64,000 bases of DNA from Paraburkholderia sp. FT54 (GCF_031585635.1 NZ_CP134197.1:744001-808000); one strand, 5' to 3'. Shown: positions 26,713-36,512, counted from the stretch's first letter. The notes: a model not told the origin generated them from the sequence alone. Numbers and translations are program-made.

Positions 26713-27711
26713 TCAGCTCCGCTCATCTATTGCAGGCACCAATACGTTGAGCAAGGGGCGATTGGAGTTCCACCGAGCCAGATTGTCCGAGAAGAGAGCC
26801 GCCATGCGACCGGGCCATCCCAGGATATTGTCGGCGCTGTGAGGCGACAGGACCAGGTTACGGCAGCTCCAAAGTGGACTGTCAGACGGCAAAGGTTCCT
26901 GTTCGAAGACATCCAGGTAAGCGCCGCCGAGCCGCCCCTCTTCGAGTGCGGACACCAGTGCGCGCTCGTGCACAATCGCGCCGCGCGCGGTGTTGATCAA
27001 TATGGCCTCGGACTTCATCAGCGCCAGCGCCTTCGAGTCAATCAGATGGGTTGTTTCATCCGTATGCCGCACGTGCAGGCTAACCACGTCAGCGCGCGGC
27101 AACAACTCCGCTAACTGGGTCAACGGATACTGTTCGTCGATTCCGGCGTGCGTTTCGTGCACGCGGCTAGTGATCGCGACAACTCGCATGCCCAGACTCT
27201 TCGCTCGCACTGCAACCTCTCGCCCGATAGCGCCCAAGCCGACAACGAGCAAGGTTTGATCCGCCAGAGGACGAAAAGCAAGCGGCTTCCAGAGTCTGCG
27301 GCTTTGTTGATCGAAGTACTTCAGGAACCGTCCGTTTAACGCCAGCATGCCGGAAATTGCAGTCTCCGCAACGAATGGAGCCAGTACGCCGCGCCCATTC
27401 GTCAAGCAGACGTCGCTTCGTTCGATTGGCAGGAGGTGTTCATATCCTGAGCCTCCGACATGCGCCCAGCGTACCCCCGGAAAGAACGCCGCCCGGCGAT
27501 GCGGCAGGCCACCGAACCCTGTCTTGCGGATCGCAAACACCGCATCCGGCTTCGCTGAGGACATGACCGCATCGACCTTCTCAAGATCGGAGATCCAATG
27601 GAATTTCACGTCTGGATGCGAGCCCTCCAGCGTTTGGCGAAAGTCGTCCGGCGTTGCATGAAGCACCGCCACACTCGTGATGGGCTCCACTCGTTGCGCA
27701 ATATCTTTCAT
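26713..27711 (-). CDS. D-2-hydroxyacid dehydrogenase
   Basis: A 332-residue NAD(P)-dependent D-2-hydroxyacid dehydrogenase. The Rossmann motif VVGLGAIGREVA is at about 145-156; further motifs are INTARGAIV, the catalytic-type segment ALEEGRLGGAYLDVFEQEPLP and the histidine in LSPHSADN. Some members of this family act as glyoxylate/hydroxypyruvate reductases. The start at 27711 has GGAGATC just upstream; the ORF remains open further up but there it runs antisense-like through the porin gene. It is the last gene of the catabolic block and could reduce a 2-oxoacid product, or oxidise a D-hydroxyacid. Confidence 0.85.
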   Translation of the reverse strand: MKDIAQRVEPITSVAVLHATPDDFRQTLEGSHPDVKFHWISDLEKVDAVMSSAKPDAVFAIRKTGFGGLPHRRAAFFPGVRWAHVGGSGYEHLLPIERSDVCLTNGRGVLAPFVAETAISGMLALNGRFLKYFDQQSRRLWKPLAFRPLADQTLLVVGLGAIGREVAVRAKSLGMRVVAITSRVHETHAGIDEQYPLTQLAELLPRADVVSLHVRHTDETTHLIDSKALALMKSEAILINTARGAIVHERALVSALEEGRLGGAYLDVFEQEPLPSDSPLWSCRNLVLSPHSADNILGWPGRMAALFSDNLARWNSNRPLLNVLVPAIDERS

Positions 27712-27733
27712 CGGATCTCCATGAGGGCCTGAT

Positions 27734-28912
27734 TTAGAACTGATGCCGCATGCCAAGCAACACCATGGTCTGCGAGTCTTTGCCTGCGTCGAGGCCATAG
27801 GAACCGATCGACGCAGTAGCCGCCATACTGCCCCCCGTGCCATTGGCCGTTCGACCCGACGCCTTCTGATAGGCAACGAGCGTATACACGTCCGTACTCC
27901 TGGAGAAGCTGTAGTCGGCACCCAGGCCGACCTGATTGTAGGTCGCGTCGGTTTGCGCACCACCGTCGCCCTTGGTGAAGTCGTAACCGATGCCCAGCGT
28001 CGTTGTGGGAACCGGTTTGTAGTTGACGTAGAGCGTGGCGTTGTTAAAGTGGGTGTTGGCCGACAGCGGCCCTTCGCCGTATTCGACATTACTGTATGCC
28101 GAACCGAGGTGAAACAAGCCGAGTTGATATGTCGCGGCCGCGCGAATCATGCTCATGGATTTCGCCGAGAACAATCCGCGGTTGATACTCGAAAAATAGG
28201 GATTGTCGGTGGTGGGCGCGCTAGCGCCCGGTGCGAGCGACACACCGCTGCTGGTCAACACGAAATCGTTGCCGAAGTTCGCGTGAAAGTACCCGGCGGC
28301 AAGATTCAGCGGACCCTTTCCATACGCCACGGCAAGCGCATAAGTCTGACCGCTGGACGCGCTGCCCGCGACCCCGCCGAGCGCATACATCCCTTCCCAC
28401 TGCAAGCCTGAGTAATTCGGGCTCACATACTTCACCGCGTTATTGACACCGAGACTTTCGTCGTAATTGTCGAGATCGCCTGGCGTCGCGAACGCCGAGC
28501 CGAAAACTGCGTCTTCGGTCAGCGGTTCAACGAAGTCGACAATCGGATCGAACTGCCGGCCGACCGTGACGGTGCCAAACGGAACGCTCGCCAAACCAAC
28601 CGTCGCGACGCGGCCGAATTCCCGCCCGTTGTTGTTCAGCGCCCCGTTGCTAAGCAAGAACCCGTTTTCGAGCCTGAAAACCGCGGAGAGTCCGCCGCCC
28701 AGATCTTCGGTACCCTTCAAGCCCCAGGAGTTGGCGCTCAGCGTCCCGTTTATCATCTGGAACGCGGCCCCTGTCCCACCGTTCGCCTTCGGCAGATTAC
28801 TCACATAACCCACGGCGGTATCCAGCGTGCCGTACAGCGTCACGCTGCTTTGCGCTTGTGCCGCGGTAGCCAGTGTGCTACATGCCAGCGTAGTCAGGAA
28901 TTTTATCTTCAT
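27734..28912 (-). CDS. OmpC-type general porin
   Basis: A 392-residue trimeric porin of the Gram-negative porin family typical of Burkholderiaceae. It has a signal peptide (about 1-20, ending AAQAQ), then SSVTLYGTLDTAVGYVSN, the standard first strand. Inner features include the GLKGTEDLGGGLSAVFRLENGF block and the L3-type segment; it ends LLGMRHQF with C-terminal Phe. It lies 53 bases after the PLP enzyme gene and 22 bases before the dehydrogenase gene, so it probably serves uptake of the operon's substrate. Confidence 0.9.
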   Translation of the reverse strand: MKIKFLTTLACSTLATAAQAQSSVTLYGTLDTAVGYVSNLPKANGGTGAAFQMINGTLSANSWGLKGTEDLGGGLSAVFRLENGFLLSNGALNNNGREFGRVATVGLASVPFGTVTVGRQFDPIVDFVEPLTEDAVFGSAFATPGDLDNYDESLGVNNAVKYVSPNYSGLQWEGMYALGGVAGSASSGQTYALAVAYGKGPLNLAAGYFHANFGNDFVLTSSGVSLAPGASAPTTDNPYFSSINRGLFSAKSMSMIRAAATYQLGLFHLGSAYSNVEYGEGPLSANTHFNNATLYVNYKPVPTTTLGIGYDFTKGDGGAQTDATYNQVGLGADYSFSRSTDVYTLVAYQKASGRTANGTGGSMAATASIGSYGLDAGKDSQTMVLLGMRHQF

Positions 28913-28965
28913 TTGTTTGCTTTTTCGTTGACCTGAAACTGCCTCGGCTCAATACGACTGCCTCT

Positions 28966-30183
28966 TCACCATCCCCGGAATCTCGACCATTTGTCGAGAA
29001 TCTCACGCGAGCCAGTCCTGACGACCGTGTAGTAATCGTGCTGGGCGGCGGTCGGGCATGCGTGATTGGGGAGAATGCGCACCTGCGAGCCAATCGGCAG
29101 CTGCGGCAACTGCGCGGCGCTCCCGTCACGCAGCGCGAGAATGCCCTGCTCCTGATTGGCGCCGGCCATGATCAAGTCCGGGTACGGCACGCCATCGACG
29201 TCGCAGACAATGCCGTAGCCCTGGTCGATCTTTTGCGAGGCCGTGCCACGATCGCGCGACATGGCCATCCAGCCCGCATCGACCAGAATCCAGCCCTTGT
29301 CGGACTGATGCCCGATCACGGTCGCGAGCACGCTCAGCGCGATGTCGTCAACAGCGCACACGTTAAGCCCCGCCATCACGAGATCGAAGAACACGAACAC
29401 CCCGGCGCGCACTTCGGTGACACCGCTCAGATCGCGCGCGAAATGAGCCGTCGGCGTCGACCCCACGCTCACCACCGGTGCGGGAAGACCCGCGTCCCGC
29501 AAAACGGCCGCACATCCAACGGCTTCCGCACGTTCGCGCTCGGCCATTGCGACGATCGCATCGACGGTATCGCACGAGTACGATTCACCCGCGTGGGTCA
29601 TGACGCCGCGCAACGATGCGCCACCCTCATGCAGCGCACGGCCGATGGCAATCAGCTGCCCGGCTGCCGCGCGGCTGACACCGGCACGATGGCCGTCGGA
29701 GTCGATCTCGATCAACGTGGGAATCGGATCGCGACTGATACGCGACTGCTGCGCGACCGCATGGGCGGCATCCAGGCTGTCGACGACCACCGACAGATCG
29801 ACCCCACGTCGACGCAATGCCGTCACGCGCTCGAGCTTGGCCGGTGCAATACCGACCGCATAGAGAATGTCCCTTACGCCGCCCTCCGCGAATTGCTCGG
29901 CCTCGCGCAACGTCGATACCGTTATAGGGCCGCCCGGACCATCCATGACACGACGCGCCACGTCGAGCGACTTCCCCGTCTTCAGGTGCGGACGCAGATT
30001 GACGCCGTGCCCCGCGAGCCGCCCACGCAAGCGGGCAATGTTGCGCACCATCCGGCTTTCGTCGAGCAACAGCGCCGGCGTATCGAGATGTTCGATTGAC
30101 TGGGTCGAAGCAGGAACGTCCTGCGAATTGCCGACGAGGTTTGGCTCGTCGGACAAGCGCGGTGCTGAAATGATGCTGGTCAT
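28966..30183 (-). CDS. D-threonine aldolase/D-serine dehydratase-like PLP enzyme
   Basis: A 405-residue fold-type III (alanine racemase-like) PLP enzyme of the DSD1/D-threonine aldolase family. The N-terminal barrel begins DTPALLLDESRMVRNIARLR; the PLP lysine is in LRPHLKTGKS. The barrel motifs VSTLREAEQF, LIEIDSDGHRAGV and VSVGSTPTAHF follow, and the C-terminal metal-site pair is HACPTA with the family His-x-Cys. Members cleave D-3-hydroxy-amino acids to glycine plus an aldehyde, or dehydrate D-serine or 3-hydroxyaspartate. The aldehyde dehydrogenase gene 30 bases upstream favours the aldolase reaction. The start at 30183 is chosen over a poorer upstream codon. Confidence 0.82.
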   Translation of the reverse strand: MTSIISAPRLSDEPNLVGNSQDVPASTQSIEHLDTPALLLDESRMVRNIARLRGRLAGHGVNLRPHLKTGKSLDVARRVMDGPGGPITVSTLREAEQFAEGGVRDILYAVGIAPAKLERVTALRRRGVDLSVVVDSLDAAHAVAQQSRISRDPIPTLIEIDSDGHRAGVSRAAAGQLIAIGRALHEGGASLRGVMTHAGESYSCDTVDAIVAMAERERAEAVGCAAVLRDAGLPAPVVSVGSTPTAHFARDLSGVTEVRAGVFVFFDLVMAGLNVCAVDDIALSVLATVIGHQSDKGWILVDAGWMAMSRDRGTASQKIDQGYGIVCDVDGVPYPDLIMAGANQEQGILALRDGSAAQLPQLPIGSQVRILPNHACPTAAQHDYYTVVRTGSREILDKWSRFRGW

Positions 30184-30213
30184 AAGTCGAAATGTAGAAA
30201 GAAGTGAACGCAC

Positions 30214-31644
30214 TTACAGCGCGACGACACCGGTCTTGATCTGGGCAAAACTGCGCAAGCCCTCAGCGCCTTTTTCGCGGCCGTAGCCCGAGCGCTTGAA
30301 GCCGCCGAATGGCAACTCGACGCCGCCGGACGCACCATACGTATTGACGAAGACCTGTCCGGCCAGCACTTCCCGGATCATCCGGTGCGCAGTACCGATG
30401 TCGCGTGTCCATACGCCGGCGACAAGGCCGTAGTCGGTGCCGTTCGCGAGACGCACCGCTTCATCGATATCGCGGAACGACGTGACGGCCAGCACGGGCC
30501 CGAATACTTCTTCCTGACCGATCGCGCTGTCCGGATCGACGTTGTCGATCAGCGTCGGTTGAAAGAAGAAACCGTCACCGAATGCGCCGCCGTTCAGTGC
30601 ATCGCCACCCACGACGATTTTCGCGTTGTGATCGCGAGCCCGTTCGACGAACGACATGACACGATCACGCTGAATCTTCGAGATCAACGGACCCAGTGCC
30701 GGGTCGCTCAGCGCGGGGCCGATCTTCACGCTGGCGAAGGCCTGTGAAATGCGCGCCACCATCTCGTCGTGCAGGCTCTCGTGGACCAGCAGCCGCGAAC
30801 CGGCCGAACACGTCTGACCAGCGTTTTGCAAGATCGCGTTGATTACGCCCGGCACCGTGCGTTCTAGGTCTGCATCGCCGAACACAATGTTCGGCGATTT
30901 GCCGCCCAGTTCCATGGTCGCCGGGATCACGCGATTAGCCGCCGCGTGAGCGATGATGCGCCCCACTTCGACCGAGCCGGTGAATGAGATGTGGTCGATA
31001 TCGCTGTGACCCGTCAGTGCCGCGCCCGCCGTCTCACCATATCCGGTTACGACGTTGAGAGCACCGGCAGGCAGACCGGCTTCGAATGCGAGCGCTGCGA
31101 GACGCACGGCGGTCAACGGCGCTTCTTCGGCAGGCTTCAACACGCAGCAGTTGCCCATTGCGAGAGCCGGCGCAATGGTGCGCGCGAAAATCTGCATCGG
31201 GTAATTCCACGGGATCACGTGCGCCGTGACGCCGTGCGGCTCCCATTCCGTGAAAATCATCGTGTCCGCATTCAGCGGAATCGATGAGCCGTAGTGTGTT
31301 TCCACGGCACTGGCGTAGAAGTCGAAATAGCGGGCGGTGAGTTCCGCGTCGCGTCGCGCCTGCTTCAATGGCTTGCCGGTTTGCAGCGCTTCGAGATGCG
31401 CGAGATCCGCCTCATCGCGCTTGATCAGTTCGGCGATGCGTCGCAGGATGCGCGCACGCTCGGCAACCGCAACCTTGCGCCACTGCCGCTGTGCTCGCCG
31501 TGCTGCGCGCACAGCGCGATCGATTTCGCTGGGTCCGCACTCCGCTGTCTGGGCGAATGCCTTGCCGCTGGATGGATCCAGCACGGCAACCGTGTCGTTT
31601 GTCTCGATCCACTCTGCATCGATGAAGGCGGCTGTCTGTTTCAT
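30214..31644 (-). CDS. NAD(P)-dependent aldehyde dehydrogenase
   Basis: A 476-residue aldehyde dehydrogenase. Visible: the NAD-binding WNYPMQIF, the SFTGSVEVGR loop, the general-base region MELGGKSPNIV, the catalytic cysteine in QNAGQTCSAGSRL and the late EVFGPVLAV and PFGGFKRSGYGRE motifs. The closest named groups are betaine-aldehyde and aminobutyraldehyde dehydrogenases, but the motif set does not fix the substrate. In this operon it is well placed to oxidise the aldehyde released by the adjacent PLP aldolase-like enzyme. Confidence 0.9.
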   Translation of the reverse strand: MKQTAAFIDAEWIETNDTVAVLDPSSGKAFAQTAECGPSEIDRAVRAARRAQRQWRKVAVAERARILRRIAELIKRDEADLAHLEALQTGKPLKQARRDAELTARYFDFYASAVETHYGSSIPLNADTMIFTEWEPHGVTAHVIPWNYPMQIFARTIAPALAMGNCCVLKPAEEAPLTAVRLAALAFEAGLPAGALNVVTGYGETAGAALTGHSDIDHISFTGSVEVGRIIAHAAANRVIPATMELGGKSPNIVFGDADLERTVPGVINAILQNAGQTCSAGSRLLVHESLHDEMVARISQAFASVKIGPALSDPALGPLISKIQRDRVMSFVERARDHNAKIVVGGDALNGGAFGDGFFFQPTLIDNVDPDSAIGQEEVFGPVLAVTSFRDIDEAVRLANGTDYGLVAGVWTRDIGTAHRMIREVLAGQVFVNTYGASGGVELPFGGFKRSGYGREKGAEGLRSFAQIKTGVVAL

Positions 31645-31714
31645 TATGTGACTCCATAAGGACGCAAGCCGGCCGCCGCGTCAGCGGCCAGACGTTGCGG
31701 GAATGCGTGAATGT

Positions 31715-32476
31715 CTAGCGGGCAGTAAAGCCGCCGTCGAGCACGAGGTCGGTGCCGACCGCGAACGAGCTCTCGTCGCTAGCCAGAAAAAGTGCGCCGT
31801 AGGCGATTTCGCGTGCGTCGGCCACGCGCATGATCGGCGCCCACGACGCTTGGGCCGCGGCGGTTTTCGCCGGGTCGAGGCTATTGTCGACTTCCGCCTG
31901 CAGCAGCGGCGTGCGCGTAATGCCGGGGCACAGCGCGTTGACGCGAATGTTGTGGCGAATCAGATCGAGCGCGATCGATTTTGTGAACATCATGACCGCG
32001 CCCTTGCTGGCGTTGTATGCCGGCGACTCGGGAACCGCGACGATGCCCATCTCCGAACCGAGCGTGACGATCTTTCCGCCGCCGCGCTCGATCATCTTGG
32101 GTACCGCATGCTTGACCATCGTGAACATGCCCTTGACGTTGGTGGTCAGAACCGCGTCCCACTCGTCCTCGGATAGCTGCTCGATCGGCATCACACTGGT
32201 TATGCCCGCGTTACACACGAGAATGTCCAACCCGCCATGCTCGTCGACGGCGTGCTGCACCATGCGGCCAGCATCCGCCATCGAGCGGACGTCGCCCGCG
32301 CAACCGGATACCTTGCCGTATTGCGTCAGTTCGTCTACCGCCGCGGCGAGCGCCGCCGCGTTGATGTCGGTGATCACAACGTGTGCGCCTTCCTGCGCGA
32401 ACAATTGCGCAATCGCCTTGCCTATGCCTGACGCGCCGCCGGTAATCAGCGCGCTCTTGCCATTCAGTCTACCCAT
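31715..32476 (-). CDS. short-chain dehydrogenase/reductase
   Basis: A 253-residue classical SDR: TGGASGIG cofactor motif (13-20), an acidic residue (VITDIN) that favours NAD, NAGI (about 90), catalytic Ser and YNASK (Tyr-xxx-Lys, about 158), and a C terminus VGTDLVLDGGFTAR. The start at 32476 has GAGAAC upstream; the ORF opens four codons earlier but without better signals. It sits between the permease and the aldehyde dehydrogenase genes. It may epimerise or oxidise the 3-hydroxyl of the imported hydroxy-amino acid, but this is inference. Confidence 0.9.
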   Translation of the reverse strand: MGRLNGKSALITGGASGIGKAIAQLFAQEGAHVVITDINAAALAAAVDELTQYGKVSGCAGDVRSMADAGRMVQHAVDEHGGLDILVCNAGITSVMPIEQLSEDEWDAVLTTNVKGMFTMVKHAVPKMIERGGGKIVTLGSEMGIVAVPESPAYNASKGAVMMFTKSIALDLIRHNIRVNALCPGITRTPLLQAEVDNSLDPAKTAAAQASWAPIMRVADAREIAYGALFLASDESSFAVGTDLVLDGGFTAR

Positions 32477-32536
32477 CACAGTTCTCAAGTTGGTTGTTAC
32501 AAGCCACGAAGAGACGTCGACGTGGCGAGGAAAAAT

Positions 32537-34081
32537 TCAGGCCGTTTCGTTGCCGTAGCCCAGTGCTTCTTCAGTGCCACGTGTGGTTGCCGCACCGACG
32601 GGCAAATCGTCGAGCGATTCGTTGGTGACATCGACCAGTTCCGGAATCGCATCGCCTTCGATAAAGAGCACCGCGCCCAGGCGATAGAACGCCGGCGATT
32701 CACGGCGCTTGAGTTGCCGGCCCCACAGCGCGGCGAGGACGATCACCGCGACGACAATCCACGGGAACACGGTCAACGGCGCGGCAGGCCACGGATGAAT
32801 ATTCAGCCAGATCGCCGCAAGGAAAATGACGTTGGAGATGACAGGGAACGCGACATGCAGCAGCAGCGAAAACTCCTGGCGATAACGCTTCCACATGAAT
32901 ACTGGCAGTGCGATGTTGGTCAGGATCAGGATGGGCAACATGCCGAGCGACGACAGATAGCCGAGATTACCGAACGCGGACATCGGGTCCCACCAGAACC
33001 CCGCGCCAATACCCACCACGAGGGTCAGGATGGAGTACACCACAATCGCGACGTGTGGCGTCTTGTGCTTCGGATGAGTACGGCCGAGCGCCTTGTGAAG
33101 CAGCCCGTCGCGGCCCAGCGAATACAACACGCGGAAATTGGCGGTGTGGATGGCGAGCACGACAGCGACGATTGCGGAGACGGCCGCGAGGTCGACAAGA
33201 TTGCCGTACATATGGCCAAGGTAGCGCACGGCGAGGTCATGGATCGGCTCCTGAGAATTGGCGAGCTTGTCCATGTGCGCAGAGCCGTAGCCGACCACGA
33301 TCGAGTACATCGCGAACGTGAACCACAAACCAGCGAGCACCACGGATCCAATCAGCGCGATCGGCAGATTGCGACGCGGATTACGACATTCCTCCGCCAC
33401 AGTCAGGCACGATTCGAAGCCGAAAAATGCCATGACGATAAAGACGAATGCCTGTCCGATACCACCGAAGCCCTGATCCGCGTGCATTGGCGAAAAGCTT
33501 TGCGGCACCTGGCCGGCATCGCCGCCCTTGATCACAATGACGATCAACAGGCCGCCCACTACCACGACTTCGGCAATCAATAGCGCGACGTCGAACTGCA
33601 TCGACGCATGGACCGAATACCACGCGAGAATGCCGACGAGGACCACGACGCCGATCATCAACGCCCACCACGGCACCATGATGCCAAAGTCATTCTTCAG
33701 CGCGTTGCTGAGGAAACCGCCGAACAGGTTGGTGTTGATCGGGCTTTGCAGCGCGTACGCGAATAACATCAACATGCCGGCTGCAAAACCGGCTTCGGGC
33801 CCGAGACCGAGCGTAATGAACTTGTAGAAGCCTCCCGCCGACGTGACACGCTTGGCGAATTCCGCGATCGTCAACGCCATGAGCGCAATGCCCGCGGTCC
33901 CAAGCACGAACACGAACGGCGAAGACACGCCGGCCTTGCCGCCGATCAACGCCGATATGAACATCACGCCGATGGTCGGCGAGATAAACGCGAGGGACAT
34001 GCCCATCGCACTGATTAATCCCAACGCGTTGCGTTTGAGGCCATCGGCCTCTGCAATCGCGCTCTCCTCTTTCGTGCTCAT
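32537..34081 (-). CDS. APC-family amino acid permease
   Basis: A 514-residue inner-membrane transporter with about twelve helices. The first helix contains LGLISAMGMSLAFISPTIG, the glycine-rich substrate-binding pattern of the APC superfamily. Later features are FFGFESCLTVAEECRNPRRNLP and HKTPHVAIVVYS. The closest general type is a proton-coupled amino acid/amine permease. It heads the operon after the LysR gene and most likely imports the substrate for the PLP and dehydrogenase enzymes. Confidence 0.88.
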   Translation of the reverse strand: MSTKEESAIAEADGLKRNALGLISAMGMSLAFISPTIGVMFISALIGGKAGVSSPFVFVLGTAGIALMALTIAEFAKRVTSAGGFYKFITLGLGPEAGFAAGMLMLFAYALQSPINTNLFGGFLSNALKNDFGIMVPWWALMIGVVVLVGILAWYSVHASMQFDVALLIAEVVVVGGLLIVIVIKGGDAGQVPQSFSPMHADQGFGGIGQAFVFIVMAFFGFESCLTVAEECRNPRRNLPIALIGSVVLAGLWFTFAMYSIVVGYGSAHMDKLANSQEPIHDLAVRYLGHMYGNLVDLAAVSAIVAVVLAIHTANFRVLYSLGRDGLLHKALGRTHPKHKTPHVAIVVYSILTLVVGIGAGFWWDPMSAFGNLGYLSSLGMLPILILTNIALPVFMWKRYRQEFSLLLHVAFPVISNVIFLAAIWLNIHPWPAAPLTVFPWIVVAVIVLAALWGRQLKRRESPAFYRLGAVLFIEGDAIPELVDVTNESLDDLPVGAATTRGTEEALGYGNETA

Positions 34082-34204
34082 CGAATTGCTCCAGTCAGGT
34101 CAACTTGAGCGCATCGTAGGTCGTCACAAAACTGCCATCCAATGCCGAAATTCGATCGCGCGATGCTGAGCGAGCATGGCGCTATCGCGTATGCGAGCGA
34201 CTCA

Positions 34205-34244
34205 TTCGGCCGAGGACGAGGAAGAGGACGATGACGAGGACGAA
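34205..34244. repeat. purine-rich GAGGACGA repeat tract
   Basis: A 40-base tract of imperfect GAGGACGA-like units lies between the LysR gene and the permease gene. It would encode nothing obvious; as RNA it is unstructured and purine-rich. It is of uncertain meaning. Confidence 0.4.
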
Positions 34245-34309
34245 CAGAGAAAGCGCAACCGGGCGTACCGGTTGCGACGGTTCAGATAGCGATTCGCGCG
34301 TTCAGCGAT

Positions 34310-35242
34310 TCAGCCAGCAGCCGGCCGAACCGCTTGCGCGGAGGATGTGGCCGTCAGCGTTTCCCAGAATGCTTCGGCGCTGCCCGGCAAGCGAGCGCGT
34401 GGACGGAACAGCGTGATGTCGACCTCGATATCCCAATCGGAAGAGCCCGCGCGCACCAGTTCGCCCGATTCGAGTTCGCGCCCGACCTGACTCTGCGGCA
34501 GCCACGCCAGCCCGCGCCCATCACGCACCATCGAGTTGAGCACGCCGGCGAGCGGTGAGACGAAGACGCGGTCGAGCCGACCGGCTGCCGGCGAGGTACG
34601 CAGCAGTTTTTCGACCGCACGACCGATGGCGGACGTTTCGGCATACGCCAGGTACCGGCAGCGCCCCGAAGACGCGTCGTCGAGCGAATCGAGCGGCCCA
34701 CTGCCGACGCCGGGCCGCGACAACGGCAGCAAGCGGTCGAAACCAATGCGATAGGCCAGGAACTGTTTCGGGTCGAGGCCAATATCGATTGAAGGATGCG
34801 TGTGACACAGCATGAAGTGGCTCGCGCCCTGCAGCATCATCTGCACACACGCGGTCGCATGGCCGGTATCGAGCCGGAACTTCAGTACTTCCCCCGGCCT
34901 TTCAGAAGCGCTGATCCAGTGAGGAAAAAATGTCAGCGAAAGGCTGTGGGTCGCGACAAACTTGACCGTATTGGCGAGTCCCTCCGCTGCCGCACGCAAC
35001 TCGTCGCGCCCCTGGTAGAGCTGCCGGGCCACTTCTTCGGCAATATCGCGGAACCGCTCACCCGCGGCTGTCAGCGCAATCGGCTGCGCGTGGCGATCGA
35101 GCAAAGTGACGCCGACCCACTCCTCAAGCATTTTGACGCGCCGGCTGAACGCCGGCTGCGTCATGAAACGCAATTCGGCAGTGCGCGAGAAATTACGCGT
35201 GGCCGCCAGCGTCAGAAAATCTTCAAGCCACTTCAGTTCCAT
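34310..35242 (-). CDS. LysR-type regulator
   Basis: A 310-residue LysR-family regulator. The N-terminal winged helix begins MELKWLEDFLTLAATRNFSR, with the HTH spanning about 18-37; the effector domain begins near residue 90. It lies 228 bases upstream of the permease gene in the same orientation, unlike the usual divergent layout, and should control the catabolic operon. Four residues before the C terminus it becomes Ala/Pro-rich, which is unremarkable. The effector is unknown but is expected to be the amino-acid substrate or an intermediate. Confidence 0.88.
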   Translation of the reverse strand: MELKWLEDFLTLAATRNFSRTAELRFMTQPAFSRRVKMLEEWVGVTLLDRHAQPIALTAAGERFRDIAEEVARQLYQGRDELRAAAEGLANTVKFVATHSLSLTFFPHWISASERPGEVLKFRLDTGHATACVQMMLQGASHFMLCHTHPSIDIGLDPKQFLAYRIGFDRLLPLSRPGVGSGPLDSLDDASSGRCRYLAYAETSAIGRAVEKLLRTSPAAGRLDRVFVSPLAGVLNSMVRDGRGLAWLPQSQVGRELESGELVRAGSSDWDIEVDITLFRPRARLPGSAEAFWETLTATSSAQAVRPAAG

Positions 35243-35725
35243 TGACAGAAATCAACCGCTCGAGTCGAAGAGACACCCGCGCCGATGAAGTCGTGCGAGG
35301 CGAAGGCAGGTGCAAGTTCAAGCAACTGCCGTGCCGGGTGAAACACACCATATCGGGGATGTCGGCGGTCCATTGCGGTGCACGCGCATGATTATGGTGA
35401 CGTCAAACGTGTTGGGGCGCACCTTATGTGGGCACGACGGAGCCTGCCGCGCGGCAACCTTTCACGGCGAATATGGCGTTGGGGATGGCCAGTCTGTTCG
35501 CGCATTGACCCTAGCGGGACGCCTGTTGTTCCGGAATGGTCAACATGAAAACTTCGCGGAATCAAATCTCCCAATATGGCGGCAAGAAACGCAGCCGGCC
35601 AATGCCGATTCGGCCTGGACCCATGCAAAGACGGTTGCGGAGGAAGTTGGGCATTGCGAGTTTCGCGTCGCACGGGCTCTCGGGCGTCCCGCGCAGCCGA
35701 ACTCGTTGATCCGCATTGTCAGTGT
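35243..35725. other. intergenic, nothing recognised
   Basis: This 480-base spacer lies between the LysR gene and the next minus-strand gene. The short ORFs on both strands are unlike known proteins. It marks the border between the metabolic block and the DNA-transaction island. Confidence 0.5.
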
Positions 35726-36307
35726 CTACCGTTCCAGCGCCATCGCGAACGCGTCGGCGGGCTCGTAGCCTTCCATCAGGAGTACCGTGATGGCATCGGA
35801 GGCCTCTTTGACATTCGCGGGCAACTGCGCCTTGTGGGCGCTGTAATAGGTCCACCGCATCGTGTCTGCCTCGACCCTTGAACGCGGCTTGAGCGTCACG
35901 ACGCGGATCGCCTCGACGATATGCGTGTCGAACGCGACGGCATGCGCTGCCCAGTCGAAACCGAATGCCTCCTGTTGCAGTTCGGCCGCCTTATGCCGAT
36001 CCACAAAGCTCTGCCCAGGTTCGCCCGTCTGACGGCTTACCACGAGGCTCGCGAGGTTAGGCAACCCGTCGGCCCGGCAGAAGGTCCTGATCACATCCAG
36101 CACGCGGCCCATCGACACTGGAATCGCACTCTGCACATCGGCATGGTCCGAATGAAGAGCTTTGGCACGCTCGACCAGTTGGCTGTAGTAGATCAGTTCT
36201 TTTCGTTTTGCGCATTCGACGAGAATCGGGAAGTACACCGCAGCCAGGCGCAACGACCGTTCAGTGACGTTGGGATACAGCGGAGCGATTTCGGCAGTCT
36301 GGGTCAT
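35726..36307 (-). CDS. conserved-looking protein of unknown function
   Basis: A 193-residue soluble protein. The first half contains YFPILVECAKRKELIYYSQLVERAK and VLDVIRTFCRADGLPNLASLVVSRQTGEPGQSF. This layout (YxxL helix, then RxxxxxC..GLP.L..LVV......PG) recalls a winged-helix-like module that I have seen in proteins of mobile or defence loci, but I cannot name a family with confidence. The second half is helical, ending EGYEPADAFAMALER. It is divergent from the tandem AAA+ gene, and the spacer between them carries two copies of the 19-bp palindrome, so it may be part of the same regulon. Confidence 0.6.
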   Translation of the reverse strand: MTQTAEIAPLYPNVTERSLRLAAVYFPILVECAKRKELIYYSQLVERAKALHSDHADVQSAIPVSMGRVLDVIRTFCRADGLPNLASLVVSRQTGEPGQSFVDRHKAAELQQEAFGFDWAAHAVAFDTHIVEAIRVVTLKPRSRVEADTMRWTYYSAHKAQLPANVKEASDAITVLLMEGYEPADAFAMALER

Positions 36308-36479
36308 GGTTCCTCGTGTTTCGATTGATCGTTCTGGTGGCGTTGTTTTACTGCATGCCTCCTGAAGGCACCGTGCCGGCCTGTCAGGTTATCGGCTCGT
36401 CGGCCGATGTTCTTTAGCACCGCGTGTTTCTGTTTCCCGTGCTGTCCGACCGGAAGAGGACCGCACTATAAAGCCGGAT

Positions 36480-36498
36480 CCGGACAAAACCCGTCTGG
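36480..36498. promoter_or_regulatory. 19-bp palindrome, copy 1 (imperfect)
   Basis: CCGGACA-AAACC-CGTCTGG, seven-base arms and a five-base spacer, with two mismatched pairs. It is 33 bases (about three helical turns) upstream of copy 2 and just after a TATAAA at 36467 that may be the -10 box of the AAA+ gene. Confidence 0.55.
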
Positions 36499-36512
36499 TA
36501 AAAAGAAACGAT

